Positions 1 to 9,121 of a stretch of DNA of 64,000 nt are shown here, in pieces (the stretch's first letter is position 1; each line of letters opens with the position of its first letter). The stretch spans positions 1,116,001 to 1,180,000 of the forward strand of contig NZ_CP113930.1 in the NCBI RefSeq assembly GCF_029392095.1, written 5' to 3'. The translations under genes and the position numbers were made by a program. Origin of the DNA: Lactobacillus sp. ESL0700. Lineage in GTDB: Bacteria; Bacillota; Bacilli; Lactobacillales; Lactobacillaceae. The notes beneath the pieces are model-generated. The model did not search any database and was not told where the DNA came from. It saw only the letters and a list, made by a program, of their open reading frames with translations.

Positions 1-306
1 CCCAATTTGTGTTCCCACAATCTTTTGCGTAACTGGTGCGATAAAAGCCAGCAAAATGATAAATGGGATTGCCCGGAAAATTGAAACTACTTTATCGCAA
101 ATATTAAACCAGAATTTGTTTGGGCGAATGCCATCATCTTTGGTTAAAACAAGAACTACACCAAAAATAATTCCTAATATGCCGCCAAAGATAGCTGACC
201 AGAAGGTCATAAAGAGAGTTTGAACAATACTGGTACCCCAGCCTGCGTCCCCACTCCAACCGAGTTGAACAACATTTGGAAATACACTACTAAACCAACT
301 ACTCAT
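1..306 (-). CDS. metI: Methionine ABC transporter permease MetI (partial, N-terminal part)
   Basis: Inner-membrane permease of the MetNIQ methionine importer. The gene starts with ATG at 306 and runs off the left edge, so only about 102 residues are visible. They read [17 protein letters not shown], then a hydrophobic helix (about 26-50), a charged loop and a second helix. This matches the start of MetI-type BPD permeases. The start overlaps the end of metN by 8 bases, which suggests translational coupling. It is the last visible gene of the T-box controlled metQ-metQ-metN-metI operon. Truncation is by the window only. Family assignment rests on context and hydrophobic pattern. Confidence 0.88.
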   Translation of the reverse strand, partial: MSSWFSSVFPNVVQLGWSGDAGWGTSIVQTLFMTFWSAIFGGILGIIFGVVLVLTKDDGIRPNKFWFNICDKVVSIFRAIPFIILLAFIAPVTQKIVGTQIG

Positions 307-1360
307 ACAAATTCCCCTTTTCATCAAATCTGGTTAACGATACCTGCTGTTCTTTTAAGAAGGCAACTGTTTCCTGCTGTTTTTCACTATCGCCTTTGAC
401 TAATACTAGCAAGGTACCAATCGGCTCGTCATCAAGCAATTCCACATTGCCGTAAAGCATACTGACTTCAACCCCAATTTCACGATAAAGGTCGATGACA
501 ATTGACTTAGTTACATTAGCTACACTATAAACTAGTTGATAAATTGCTTCATCATCATTTAAATTATCTAGATGTAACATCTCCAAGGTATTGATAACTT
601 CAAGTGACCCACCAACAAAGCTCTTAGTCAAGGCCATCTGCGGATGCAAAACGACATCACGCAGCTTACCCTTTTCAACGATTTTGCCTTGTTCCATGAC
701 TGCTACTTTGTCACAAATCTTCTTAACAGCATCCATTTCGTGCGTAATTAAAACAATCGTTAAGTTCAGCTCTTTTTTGAGCTTTTTCAATAAAGCTAAA
801 ATTTGTTGTGTGTTTTGCGGGTCCAAGGCACTAGTTGCCTCGTCTGAAATCAAAATGTCTGGTTCATTGGCAAGTGCCCGCGCAATGGCAACACGTTGCT
901 GCTGCCCACCAGATAATTGTACCGGATAAAAATTTGCCTTGTCCTTTAAGTCAACCAAATCAAGTAAGTGTAATGACTTTTCTTCTATTTCCTTATCCTT
1001 CAACCCAGAATGCTTCAGTGCAAACGATACATTTTCAAGGACAGTCACTTCATTTAACAGGTTGAAGCTCTGGAAAATCATGCCGATTTTTCTACGTGCC
1101 AATTGCAACTGCTTGTTGGCAATAATTTGCTTGCCATCCTTAACAAAGTCTGTACCGTTAACTTGAATGTCACCTGCAGTCGGCTTTTGCAAAAGATTAA
1201 TTGTTCTAACCAAGGTAGACTTACCAGCGCCAGAGAAACCAACGACGCCGTAAATATCGCCTTTTTCAACGTTTAAATTGACATCCTGCACTGCATGAAC
1301 AATTTTTCCTTTCTTATCTGGGAAATCTACATTAACGTGCTTTAATTCGATAATACTCAT
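299..1360 (-). CDS. metN: Methionine ABC transporter ATP-binding protein MetN
   Basis: ATPase that drives methionine uptake with MetI and MetQ. The sequence shows Walker [10 protein letters not shown] (residues 41-49), Q-loop FQSFNLL, ABC signature LSGGQQQR, Walker [11 protein letters not shown] and the H-loop Thr-His. The last 80 or so residues form the C2/ACT-like domain that in E. coli MetN senses internal methionine. Length (353 residues) is usual for MetN. A TTG lies two codons upstream, but ATG at 1360 is preferred because an AAAGGA ribosome site sits 9 bases before it. Lies between metQ and metI in a tight operon. Confidence 0.96.
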   Translation of the reverse strand: MSIIELKHVNVDFPDKKGKIVHAVQDVNLNVEKGDIYGVVGFSGAGKSTLVRTINLLQKPTAGDIQVNGTDFVKDGKQIIANKQLQLARRKIGMIFQSFNLLNEVTVLENVSFALKHSGLKDKEIEEKSLHLLDLVDLKDKANFYPVQLSGGQQQRVAIARALANEPDILISDEATSALDPQNTQQILALLKKLKKELNLTIVLITHEMDAVKKICDKVAVMEQGKIVEKGKLRDVVLHPQMALTKSFVGGSLEVINTLEMLHLDNLNDDEAIYQLVYSVANVTKSIVIDLYREIGVEVSMLYGNVELLDDEPIGTLLVLVKGDSEKQQETVAFLKEQQVSLTRFDEKGNLYE

Positions 1361-1376
1361 GAACAATCATCCTTTA

Positions 1377-2231
1377 CTAAAACTTGATATCCCAAGCTGG
1401 TATTGTAGTTTTCTTAAAATACTTCTTAATTAACTTTTTGGTTTCAGCCGTTTGGTAGGCCTTAACAACTGCTTGATAATCCTGATTATCCTTTTCGTCT
1501 TTGCGGGCACAAATGATATTGACCCATTGCAGCGAGTCTTTGTTAAGAGGTTCAACGAAGATTGTTTGCTTTTCGCCAAGTCCTGCAGGTGCCGCAAAAG
1601 TATTATTGACCACTGCCGCGTCAACGCTATTAACTACACGACCACACTGGTCAGCGCTAACTTCCTTGATTTTAAAATTATGGGGATTTTTAACAATATC
1701 TGCAACGGTTAATAACGATTTGTGAGGACGTAATTTAATCAAGCCCGCATTTTTAAGGACAATTAATGAACGTGATTCGTTAGTGGCATCGTTAGGTACG
1801 GCAATTGTTGCACCATCTGGCAGTTGACTAAGCTTGTGATACTTCTTGGAATAAAGTCTAATTGGTGAAATTTGTGTCCGCGCAATTGCAACGATATTAC
1901 CATGATTAGCCTTGTTCCAATCTTTTAAGAAAGCATAGTGTTGAAAGGCATCCAGATCAATATCACCATTTTTTAATGCTTTATTTGGCTGGTTAAAATC
2001 AGTAAAGTTCTTTATCTTAATTGAAACGCCATACTTCTTTTTAGCTAAAGTGGCTGCATGTCCCCAAATATCCTGGTCGGCTTTGGTCATACTTACCACT
2101 CCGACTGTTACAACATGATTTTGCGTCTTAGGCTTATTCAAACCAGGGCCAAGGCCGAACCAAGCGGCAACAACTACAACGACGGCGATAATTATCCAAA
2201 TAATGATATTTCTTCGTTTTTTGTTACTCAT
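1377..2231 (-). CDS. metQ: Methionine-binding protein MetQ, copy 1 (NLPA family)
   Basis: Extracellular substrate-binding component of the methionine importer, 284 residues. After a basic N-terminus (SNKKRRN) there is one strong hydrophobic helix (about residues 9-25), then the NLPA-family fold with VGVVSMTKADQDIW, NFTDFNQPNKALKNGDIDLD and IAVPNDATNESR. There is no lipobox cysteine after the helix, so the protein is probably held by an uncleaved N-terminal helix rather than as a lipoprotein. It is a tandem paralogue of the next upstream gene, 15 bases away, and shares most of its sequence. Start is ATG with a GAAAGGA site. Confidence 0.93.
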   Translation of the reverse strand: MSNKKRRNIIIWIIIAVVVVVAAWFGLGPGLNKPKTQNHVVTVGVVSMTKADQDIWGHAATLAKKKYGVSIKIKNFTDFNQPNKALKNGDIDLDAFQHYAFLKDWNKANHGNIVAIARTQISPIRLYSKKYHKLSQLPDGATIAVPNDATNESRSLIVLKNAGLIKLRPHKSLLTVADIVKNPHNFKIKEVSADQCGRVVNSVDAAVVNNTFAAPAGLGEKQTIFVEPLNKDSLQWVNIICARKDEKDNQDYQAVVKAYQTAETKKLIKKYFKKTTIPAWDIKF

Positions 2232-2246
2232 GATAATTTTTCCTTT

Positions 2247-3101
2247 CTATTTTAAGGTAATGTCCCAAGCAGCAACCTCCATGTCGCCGTAATACTTCTT
2301 ATATAATTTCTTAGTTTCTTCTGTTTGGTAAGACTTCACAACGGCTTGATAATCCTTATTCTTGGTCTGGCCTTTCTTAGCACAGATAATATCAATCCAT
2401 TGTTGCGAATCCTTGTTAACTGGCTCAACAAAGATTGTCTGCTTCTTACCTAAACCAGCAGGGCCAGAAAAGTCATTATTTACAACCGCAGCATCAACTG
2501 AGTTGATTACCCGACCACATTGTTCAGCACTGATTTCTTTAACCTTTAAATTGCGTGGGTTTTTAACAATATCAGAAACTGTAACAAGGCTTTTACCCTT
2601 GCGTAAACCGATTAGGCCAGCATTTTTTAAAACAAATAGTGCTCGCGACTCATTAGTTGGGTCGTTTGGTACCGCAATTGTTGCACCGTTAGGTAATTGT
2701 GTTAACTTGTGATACTTCTTCGAATACAATCTAATTGGTGCGATATAGGTCTTGCCGATTGGAACTACACCGCCATGATTGGCCTTGTTCCAACTTGCCA
2801 AGAAAGAATAATGTTGAAAGGCATTCAGATCAATGTCACCATTCTTTAAGGCTTTATTTGGTTGATTGTAATCAGTAAAGTTTTTAATCTGCACCGTTAC
2901 ACCATATTTCTTCTTGGCCGTCTGTTTAACATGCTGCCAGATAGCCTGCTCGGCCTTACTTTCACCAACTACACCAACAGTTACAGTGTGCGGGTTTGAG
3001 TTATGATGCAAGCCTGAGCCAAATCCAAACCAAGCAGCAATGATTACAATAACAACAACCAGTATACCAACAATTAAATTGCGACGTTTTTTATTACTCA
3101 A
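2247..3101 (-). CDS. metQ: Methionine-binding protein MetQ, copy 2 (NLPA family)
   Basis: First gene of the methionine-transport operon, 284 residues, exactly the length of its downstream paralogue. Same layout: SNKKRRN basic start, hydrophobic anchor without a lipobox Cys, then the NLPA fold (NFTDYNQPNKALKNGDIDLN, IAVPNDPTNESR, AEQCGRVINSVDAAVVNND). It starts at a TTG with GGAGG nine bases upstream, directly after the T-box terminator. Two binding proteins feeding one MetNI pair may differ in ligand (L-Met, D-Met, Met sulfoxide or Met peptides); the sequence does not say which. Confidence 0.93.
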   Translation of the reverse strand: MSNKKRRNLIVGILVVVIVIIAAWFGFGSGLHHNSNPHTVTVGVVGESKAEQAIWQHVKQTAKKKYGVTVQIKNFTDYNQPNKALKNGDIDLNAFQHYSFLASWNKANHGGVVPIGKTYIAPIRLYSKKYHKLTQLPNGATIAVPNDPTNESRALFVLKNAGLIGLRKGKSLVTVSDIVKNPRNLKVKEISAEQCGRVINSVDAAVVNNDFSGPAGLGKKQTIFVEPVNKDSQQWIDIICAKKGQTKNKDYQAVVKSYQTEETKKLYKKYYGDMEVAAWDITLK

Positions 3102-3126
3102 CGACCTTTACCTCCAAAATTGCAAT

Positions 3127-3397
3127 AAAAAAAGCATCCGTCCCAATCAAGGACGAATGCTCGTGTTACCACCTTTAAATTGTTTATTACTCACGTAATA
3201 AACCTCACTAGCTATCAAACAATAGCTTGCAAAGATAACGGATGCAACTCCGCCATTAGCTAAATATCACTAACAGTCATCATTTCAAGCCCATGTTCGC
3301 TATTACTTAACTGCTGATTCTCACCACACTGCCAACTCTCTTTATTGCTAAGAAAAATAGTTACTCTGCTTTTCAAGATGTATTAATTATTTAATTG
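3127..3397 (-). promoter_or_regulatory. T-box riboswitch leader, methionine-specific
   Basis: Leader of the metQ operon read on the minus strand. The T-box core GGTGGTAACACG (3162-3173) pairs with the uncharged tRNA acceptor end. It is followed by a terminator stem (3134-3143 with 3151-3160) and seven Us. Further 5' are the stem I elements GAGAGTTGG and GTGGTGAGAA. A specifier segment GAAATGATGAC carries ATG, so tRNA-Met is the likely ligand. This agrees with the regulated genes. The 5' end is estimated from the promoter at 3404-3432. Confidence 0.9.
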
Positions 3398-3403
3398 TTT
3401 ATT

Positions 3404-3432
3404 AATTTAACATTCGAATTACTCTCTGTCAA
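3404..3432 (-). promoter_or_regulatory. Promoter of the metQ operon
   Basis: On the minus strand, TTGACA (3427-3432), a 17-base spacer and TAAATT (3404-3409). The -35 is perfect and the -10 is weaker. It places transcription start near 3397, just 5' of the T-box. Confidence 0.6.
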
Positions 3433-3446
3433 CCCCAGAATAAAAT

Positions 3447-3638
3447 TTATTTATTGCGAGCGTTTTTGAAAGCTTTAATTTGAACCATATGGTAACGACC
3501 AACGCTATAAGTTACAATTGCCATGCCAATGACTTGCCACCAAAAATTATGGTTGGCTGTTTCGGCTTGAATTAGGCTGCTAATTAAAACAATGACACTG
3601 ATTAAGAAAACCACGCCAGACCAGATAACTTGCTTCAT
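3447..3638 (-). CDS. Small two-helix membrane protein next to folA
   Basis: 63-residue protein of unknown function. Two hydrophobic helices (about 5-23 and 33-50) are followed by a basic tail (QIKAFKNARNK). Its start overlaps the folA stop by 4 bases, so it is probably translated by coupling and belongs to the same transcript. I recognise no catalytic motif. The size and the coupling to dihydrofolate reductase suggest a lineage-specific conserved small membrane protein. Confidence 0.7.
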   Translation of the reverse strand: MKQVIWSGVVFLISVIVLISSLIQAETANHNFWWQVIGMAIVTYSVGRYHMVQIKAFKNARNK

Positions 3639-4150
3639 TTTTGGACTTCCTTTCGCATATAAGTTAAAAAAGTATACGGATATTTATCCTGCTCATTAGG
3701 GATATGCTTTACTTTTTTAATCAAATTAAATTGTTGATAATCAAGAGCTGTAATCACCGTATCGCCAGCAAAAGTGGCATCAATTACGGTCCTTTCTAGA
3801 ACATCAACACGCTCTTTTAATGCGGTAAAAACAGAATTACCGCCAATTACGCTGATTTTCTCTTGCTCATGGGCAGTAACCCAATCATTTAATGCAGTCA
3901 ATGAGTTTACTGTGACAACTTGCTTATTTCCTGCATATTTGGCAATTAGTTGCTCGTCTTTAGTTAAAACAACGTGCAGTCTTTGCGGTAATAGTCGCGG
4001 CAAACTCGCAAAAGTTTTTCGCCCCATAATTATCGGATGGCCGATTGTTATTTCCTTAAAGTGTTTCACATCCCCCGGCAATTGCCACGGTAAATGTCCA
4101 TTTAGACCAATTTGACCTTTTTGATCTTCTGCCCATACAAAAGTAATCAT
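3635..4150 (-). CDS. folA: Dihydrofolate reductase
   Basis: Reduces dihydrofolate to tetrahydrofolate with NADPH in the cytoplasm, supporting thymidylate and purine synthesis. The 171-residue protein shows the expected order: WAEDQKGQIGLNGHLPWQLP (active-site loop with the substrate-binding acidic region), IIMGRKTFASLP (cofactor-binding arginine and threonine) and ISVIGGNSVF (the GG nucleotide-binding turn). Length is normal for chromosomal DHFR. ATG start with AGAGGTG upstream. The small membrane gene downstream overlaps it. Nothing suggests a mobile trimethoprim-resistance dfr. Confidence 0.95.
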   Translation of the reverse strand: MITFVWAEDQKGQIGLNGHLPWQLPGDVKHFKEITIGHPIIMGRKTFASLPRLLPQRLHVVLTKDEQLIAKYAGNKQVVTVNSLTALNDWVTAHEQEKISVIGGNSVFTALKERVDVLERTVIDATFAGDTVITALDYQQFNLIKKVKHIPNEQDKYPYTFLTYMRKEVQK

Positions 4151-4348
4151 CTATTCACCTCTACCTTATTATACGGTTTATTTAACTTTAATTGTTCTTT
4201 AAGGTCTTAGCTTGACCAATTTTATTGCTATTTGTAGTCTGATAAGTCTAACTTTTCAGTTTAAATTAGCGCTTAGAAATTAATTCAGGAATTATAATGG
4301 CCAATATGCTATAGTTAATACGATAAATTTAATTGAGGAGTATCAGTA

Positions 4349-4660
4349 ATGACTAAAAAAGATGATAAAAAGACGGCTGAAAATTTTAACAAAATGAAGG
4401 TTGCTGAAGCAAACCTTGTCCGCAATTTGCAAGCAGTTGTTAAAGATCCTACTAAAGAAGCAGAATTAAGCGACGACATTTTTGCTAATCATAAGGCATG
4501 GCTACAAATAATTATGCCTAATTATTCCCCTGAAATCCACTTAGCACTAGTCGATGATTATGAAAGAGAAGCTCGCTACAAGTCATATTATGATGACAAG
4601 GCTGGTAAAGGTGCAACCGCAATTTTAGTCAAAGTTGTCAAAGAACATTTAGCAAAATAA
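4349..4660 (+). CDS. Stand-alone TipAS-like domain protein
   Basis: 103 residues, preceded by a TGAGGAG site. The part from residue 45 on (FANHKAWLQ, NYSPEIHLALVDDYE, ARYKSYYDDKAGKGA) resembles the C-terminal half of the TipAS ligand-binding domain of MerR-type regulators such as TipAL. The shared signs are the spaced H, Y, E-x-H, D/E-x-R and D...G residues. There is no DNA-binding domain and no partner gene beside it, so it may be a small ligand binder or an immunity-type protein. The family link is by eye and needs a profile search. A strong terminator follows directly. Confidence 0.6.
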   Translation: MTKKDDKKTAENFNKMKVAEANLVRNLQAVVKDPTKEAELSDDIFANHKAWLQIIMPNYSPEIHLALVDDYEREARYKSYYDDKAGKGATAILVKVVKEHLAK

Positions 4661-4701
4661 AAGGTGAAATTCTTCAGTTAATGAAGAATCTCACCTTTTT
4701 T
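4661..4701 (+). terminator. Intrinsic terminator after the TipAS-like gene
   Basis: A 16-base inverted repeat (4661-4676 with 4682-4697, one mismatch) with a 5-base loop and a T-run starts at the stop codon of the upstream gene. Confidence 0.85.
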
Positions 4702-4743
4702 GGTTGGCTGGCATAGCAACATTGAAAATTGAGCAAATTAAAA

Positions 4744-4775
4744 TGCACGATACCAGAAAATACTAGAATCGTGCA
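4744..4775 (-). terminator. Terminator of the amidohydrolase transcript
   Basis: Inverted repeat TGCACGAT (4744-4751) with ATCGTGCA (4768-4775), followed on the minus strand by a T-rich stretch. It lies about 90 bases past the amidohydrolase stop. Confidence 0.55.
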
Positions 4776-4864
4776 TTAATAATATGAATTTAAAAATATC
4801 TAACTTTTATGTCACTTTTCAAACTTCTAATAGACATTTTTATATTTTATTTAAACACGTAAAA

Positions 4865-6490
4865 TTATTTCTTATAAACAATTTTACCGTCAGAAATCGT
4901 TAAATCAACTTTAGCATAGCGAATATCCATTGGATCAATCTTAAATAAATTACGGTCAAGAACAATAACATCAGCTAGTTTCCCTGCATCAAGGGTCCCC
5001 AAATCATCTTCAAAAGATTCAGCATAAGCTGACCACTTGGTATGTGCTCTCAAAGCTTCGGCTAAAGTAACAGCATGTTCATGGAAATAGCCTCCATCTG
5101 GCTTACCTTCATTAGGTTCACAACGTGTAACCGCTGCGTAAATTGTCCACATAGGATTGACTGAATAAACTGCAGGAAAATCAGAACCAAAGCCCAAATG
5201 ATTGCCTGCATCTAAAATTTCACGATATGGCCAAGTATGAGACAACCGTTCTTCTCCAATACATGGCAGGTATCCTCCACTCATAAAGTCACCGGTACAA
5301 TGTTGCGGTTGAACACAGCACATAACGTTTAACTTCTTTAAACGATCAATGTCATCTTGACGAATCATGTCAATGTGTTCAATTGAATTATGCAATTTCA
5401 ATTTACCAAATCTATTTTGAGCATATTGATATGCATCAAGAGCCATTGTACTTGCTTGGTCACCAATTGCATGAATCTTAACTGGTAAGCCTGCCTCTTG
5501 CGCTTCTAAAACATATTTATTCAGCTCATCCTGCGTTAAAGAAGCATCTCCTTTAACATCAGGATCATTATCATATGGTTTACTCAACAATGCAGTATGA
5601 GCTTCAACCACACCATCAAGAACTTGCTTTAAACCAGCAACTCTATGTTTATCAGTATGATATTTTTTCTTTAATTCCAAAGCTCCTTTAACGTCTGTTA
5701 ATGACGGAAATGAACTTATTCTGGTAGTTAACTCGCCACTTTGTTCTAATTCGTCAAAGATTTCAGGAATATTATCATTAGTTAATCCTGACGGATAGAC
5801 ATCTGCCACAGAAGTCATTCCTAATTCACGAAAATGCTTTAAACATTTCAACAATGATTGTTTTAATGTTGGAACATTTAAAACCTCGTCCATCATTGCC
5901 TTGGTTGCAGGTGGCTCATATAAAATTCCATTCAACTCACCATCATCATCGTGACCGTAAATTCCACCTTGAGGATTTGGTGTATCTTTAGTAATCCCAA
6001 TTTTGTCGAGAGCAACTTGATTGCACCAGACAGAGTGTAAATCAAATGAGTTTAGACATATTGGACGGTCTAAGTTTAAAGCATCCAATGATTTCTTTGA
6101 AGGTGTATGCGGATTATCCCAAACTTCTGAATACCAACCAGTACCATAAATCCATGGATTATCAGGATGTGAAGCCGCAAAGTCCTTAACCATCTGTACA
6201 CATTCTTCTTCACTCTTACAATCCATCATTTGTATACAAAAATCCGGATCATTCTGAACAGAGCCTAAAGAAATATGCATGTGCGAATCATTAAATCCAG
6301 GCATTATTAAATGATCTCCACAATTAATGACTGTTGTATTTTCATCAACGTAACCAGTCATTCTTTCAAGTGGAACAATCTTTAAAATCCGATTACCCTT
6401 AATTAATACACAGCCAGATTTAGGTTCATCATCATTGCCAGTAAAAATAGCTGTTCCCTTTAAAATATAGTCTGCTTTTTGTTGTGTCAT
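4865..6490 (-). CDS. YtcJ-like metal-dependent amidohydrolase
   Basis: 541-residue amidohydrolase_3 family enzyme that hydrolyses a C-N bond in an unknown amide or cyclic substrate. Visible are the N-terminal composite domain, the GFNDSHMH metal site (His70, His72), KIHAIGDQA, SIEHIDM and the late FGSDFPA aspartate motif. A C-terminal part returns to the small beta domain (LADVIVLDRN). A TTG two codons upstream is rejected because AAGGAG is 8 bases before the ATG at 6490. It follows the MFS gene by 17 bases, so the pair probably imports and cleaves one compound. No signal peptide. Confidence 0.85.
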   Translation of the reverse strand: MTQQKADYILKGTAIFTGNDDEPKSGCVLIKGNRILKIVPLERMTGYVDENTTVINCGDHLIMPGFNDSHMHISLGSVQNDPDFCIQMMDCKSEEECVQMVKDFAASHPDNPWIYGTGWYSEVWDNPHTPSKKSLDALNLDRPICLNSFDLHSVWCNQVALDKIGITKDTPNPQGGIYGHDDDGELNGILYEPPATKAMMDEVLNVPTLKQSLLKCLKHFRELGMTSVADVYPSGLTNDNIPEIFDELEQSGELTTRISSFPSLTDVKGALELKKKYHTDKHRVAGLKQVLDGVVEAHTALLSKPYDNDPDVKGDASLTQDELNKYVLEAQEAGLPVKIHAIGDQASTMALDAYQYAQNRFGKLKLHNSIEHIDMIRQDDIDRLKKLNVMCCVQPQHCTGDFMSGGYLPCIGEERLSHTWPYREILDAGNHLGFGSDFPAVYSVNPMWTIYAAVTRCEPNEGKPDGGYFHEHAVTLAEALRAHTKWSAYAESFEDDLGTLDAGKLADVIVLDRNLFKIDPMDIRYAKVDLTISDGKIVYKK

Positions 6491-6507
6491 AATCAAGTCT
6501 CCTTAGA

Positions 6508-7695
6508 TCATTTTTTAGCTTTACTACCTAATTCAGGTAAAACCAAAATACAAATAACTGATAAACCAAAAATTAAGGATTCAATACCTAAGTTCTTAGC
6601 ATAATCATTGCCAGCAACCATTGATACTAAAATTGGAATAATGTATGAAATCAGCATTGAAACTGTACCAACAATACCACCGGCACTACCAGCATATTTT
6701 TCTCCAATTTCAGGAAACTGAATTGGCATTGCTTGAACAATAGGTCCACTGATAGCTGTGAAAAAGCCATTAATAACTAACATTGCCCATAGGAAAAAGC
6801 CTGCAGGAGTATACCAAGTAAAGTACATAACAACTGCACCAATTAATGTAGTAACCGTCAAAAATAATTTATAACGACCAATTTTGTTGCACATTGCTGG
6901 CCCAATCAATGAACCAAAGAAACTACCAACTGTAACAATTGCTGACATTACGCCAGCTGTAGAATTACTAATATGTTGTCCTAAATTTAAAGCTTGAGGT
7001 AAAAAGCCAGCATAAGCTGTCGTAGATGCAATACCTAAACCTGCACAAATTGAAACAATCCAAGTATTTTTACTTTTAATTGCAACTTTTAAATATTTCA
7101 TCGTTGGCTCTGCAGGCGGTAAAGATTCTCCTTTTGGAGTATCTCTAACAAAAACAATCCAACAAATTGATAAAACAAGCAAAGAAACTGATGAAAACAT
7201 GTAAGCAGAATTAACCGTTTTGAACCACGAGCCAGTAATTTGTGAAAGTGTAATTCCTAAACATGATGCAGCATAAAACACACCCATAGCCGAATCAGTA
7301 TCTTGTTTAAACCAAGTACCTAAAACCTTTATTAAATTAGCATTTAATAAAGCGATAAATATCCCGCTCAATAAAAGCATAATCATCATCATTGCAAAAT
7401 TTTGAGCAATAAACCGTCCAAATGCACCGATTACAGATAGAATACATCCTACTGTAATAACTTTTTTTGAGCCAAATTTATCGCCAAGTGATCCTGCAGG
7501 AATACTTAAAATAACCGCTACAAGCATTGGTGCCATTAACAAACTAGAAAATTGTGCAGTTGAAATGTGTAATTGCGGCATAATTTCAGTAGCTAAAGCT
7601 GAAACTTGAAACTGAATATAATTTGCAATTAAGCACAATAAACTAACAATAGTTAAAATTACCCAGCGATAACTTGGTAACTTTTGTTTTTCCAT
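6508..7695 (-). CDS. MFS transporter
   Basis: 395-residue membrane carrier with about 12 predicted helices. The signature between helices 2 and 3 is visible as GSLGDKFGSKK, and a long basic-polar loop follows helix 6 (RDTPKGES). The pattern fits the OFA/CynX-like anion or small-molecule groups, but the substrate cannot be read. AAGGAG lies 7 bases before the ATG. It is the first gene of the MFS-amidohydrolase pair, and the LuxR-type membrane regulator lies just upstream with its own terminator between them. Confidence 0.85.
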   Translation of the reverse strand: MEKQKLPSYRWVILTIVSLLCLIANYIQFQVSALATEIMPQLHISTAQFSSLLMAPMLVAVILSIPAGSLGDKFGSKKVITVGCILSVIGAFGRFIAQNFAMMMIMLLLSGIFIALLNANLIKVLGTWFKQDTDSAMGVFYAASCLGITLSQITGSWFKTVNSAYMFSSVSLLVLSICWIVFVRDTPKGESLPPAEPTMKYLKVAIKSKNTWIVSICAGLGIASTTAYAGFLPQALNLGQHISNSTAGVMSAIVTVGSFFGSLIGPAMCNKIGRYKLFLTVTTLIGAVVMYFTWYTPAGFFLWAMLVINGFFTAISGPIVQAMPIQFPEIGEKYAGSAGGIVGTVSMLISYIIPILVSMVAGNDYAKNLGIESLIFGLSVICILVLPELGSKAKK

Positions 7696-7830
7696 TCTCT
7701 TTCTCCTTCTTACTTACTTAAATTGTAAAATTTTTTACATAATTAAATTAGTAAAACTAAGAGCCAGATACAATCAACTTTGGTTGTAAATTTAAAGTTT
7801 TATCTAATCTAAACTTTAGTATGAGATAAT

Positions 7831-7876
7831 AAAAATGCCTTTAAATCAAGGATTATCTTAATCTAAAGACATTTTT
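7831..7876 (-). terminator. Terminator of the LuxR-type regulator gene
   Basis: A long, nearly perfect inverted repeat (7831-7850 with 7857-7876) ends in a T-run on the minus strand, right after the stop codon at 7878. Confidence 0.8.
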
Positions 7877-7877
7877 A

Positions 7878-8897
7878 TTATTTTTCTTCTTTGTATTCCA
7901 TAAACACATGCATTAACTGACTACGTCGGTCAACTTCTAATTTTTTGAAAATACTATAAATATGCGATTTAACAGTACCAACAGAAATAAATAATTCATC
8001 TGCAATTTCTTGATTTTTCTTACCTTTTAAAACTAAACGTAAGATTTCTGATTCCCTTTTAGTCATTTTATAATATTCGCAAAATCCTACGACTTGACTA
8101 TCTTCACTAGCGACTTCTTTTTCGTGTATCATTGCCTGATACTGATTCATTTTATGTTGTAGCAGTATTTCAAGCTGATTTTTATTAGCAATATCTTCTT
8201 CTTGTCTAGCAAACCAAATAATTAAAAGAGAAAGAATTACAGAAAAAAGATCCTCACTTAATCCTATTACCTTCATATAACTAAGTAATCTCTGCACTGC
8301 TATCGAACTTAAATGATACAAAGCAAAGTAAACAATACCTTCAATACACGATAAAGCCATAAATAAGGCTGTAATAAATACTACTTTATTGTAAAGAAAA
8401 TCATTTTTTGTTTGTTTTTGTCTTTTACGAGCATAAAAATAATAAAAAATACATAATACAAAAATGCCAGCATCTTGTATACTTCTCTGCCAAACCACTG
8501 TTTGATTATCATTATAAAAATAAATTACGTGAATAATATCCAAAATTACTACAGAAATGATAGGTAAATAAAAAATTGGTTTAGTTTTTTGCGAGAGCAT
8601 TTTAGCTACCAATTTAACATACAAATCTCCAGCAATTAAAAAGAATAAAACTCGTGCAAGGTAATAAGCCCGATCAAAAATATTTAGCCCACTGTTAGTT
8701 GCTTTAAGTAAATCAAATGAGAACGCAAAAGTACTATCAATTATTAGAATGACAAATAATAATTCTACATAATAAAAAAGATTATTATTTGTTATTTTAT
8801 AAGCATAGCTTGCAACATTTATCACCCATAAATATAGAATAATAAAGGCAATGTTATAAATATAAATAAAAATTTCTTGCAAATTAATTTCTCCCAT
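7878..8897 (-). CDS. Membrane-anchored LuxR-family transcriptional regulator
   Basis: 339 residues. The first 230 form about seven hydrophobic helices with aromatic-rich loops. A short linker leads to a C-terminal LuxR/FixJ helix-turn-helix (about 277-330) with TKRESEILRLVLKGKKN, EIADELFISVGTVKSH and IYSIFKKL. This is a one-component membrane sensor rather than a two-component response regulator, since no receiver domain is present. Probable target: the MFS-amidohydrolase pair downstream or the redox genes upstream. No ribosome site precedes the ATG at 8897. GGGAG eight bases before a TTG at 8882 makes that a strong alternative start. Confidence 0.8.
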   Translation of the reverse strand: MGEINLQEIFIYIYNIAFIILYLWVINVASYAYKITNNNLFYYVELLFVILIIDSTFAFSFDLLKATNSGLNIFDRAYYLARVLFFLIAGDLYVKLVAKMLSQKTKPIFYLPIISVVILDIIHVIYFYNDNQTVVWQRSIQDAGIFVLCIFYYFYARKRQKQTKNDFLYNKVVFITALFMALSCIEGIVYFALYHLSSIAVQRLLSYMKVIGLSEDLFSVILSLLIIWFARQEEDIANKNQLEILLQHKMNQYQAMIHEKEVASEDSQVVGFCEYYKMTKRESEILRLVLKGKKNQEIADELFISVGTVKSHIYSIFKKLEVDRRSQLMHVFMEYKEEK

Positions 8898-9056
8898 TCT
8901 ATGCAGTATTATTTTGCAAAAATCAATAGATGTTATCTTGAGTCTACCATAAATAATTTTATTACTTCTGTTATTTTAAAATTTCTCACAATATTTATGA
9001 TAGCGCTTTTCCAAGCAAAAGTATACTCGCTCTGTTTTGTTTAAAATGAATCGTAT

Positions 9057-9095
9057 AAAAAATGTCCATTAGAATTTTTTCTAGTGGACATTTTT
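9057..9095 (-). terminator. Terminator of the nitroreductase-SDR operon
   Basis: Inverted repeat around TGTCCA...TGGACA with A and T runs on both sides, 27 bases past the nitroreductase stop. It could work in both directions. Confidence 0.75.
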
Positions 9096-9121
9096 CAGTA
9101 TTTTGAAATACTAATTTTTGG

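Noticed and set aside
1377..2231. MetQ copies broken because the lipobox is missing
   Set aside because: Both copies are full length, share the same anchor layout and keep the binding-protein core, so loss of function is not indicated.
3635..4150. Acquired trimethoprim-resistance dfr
   Set aside because: Sequence and position look like the resident folA, with no mobile element or cassette signs.
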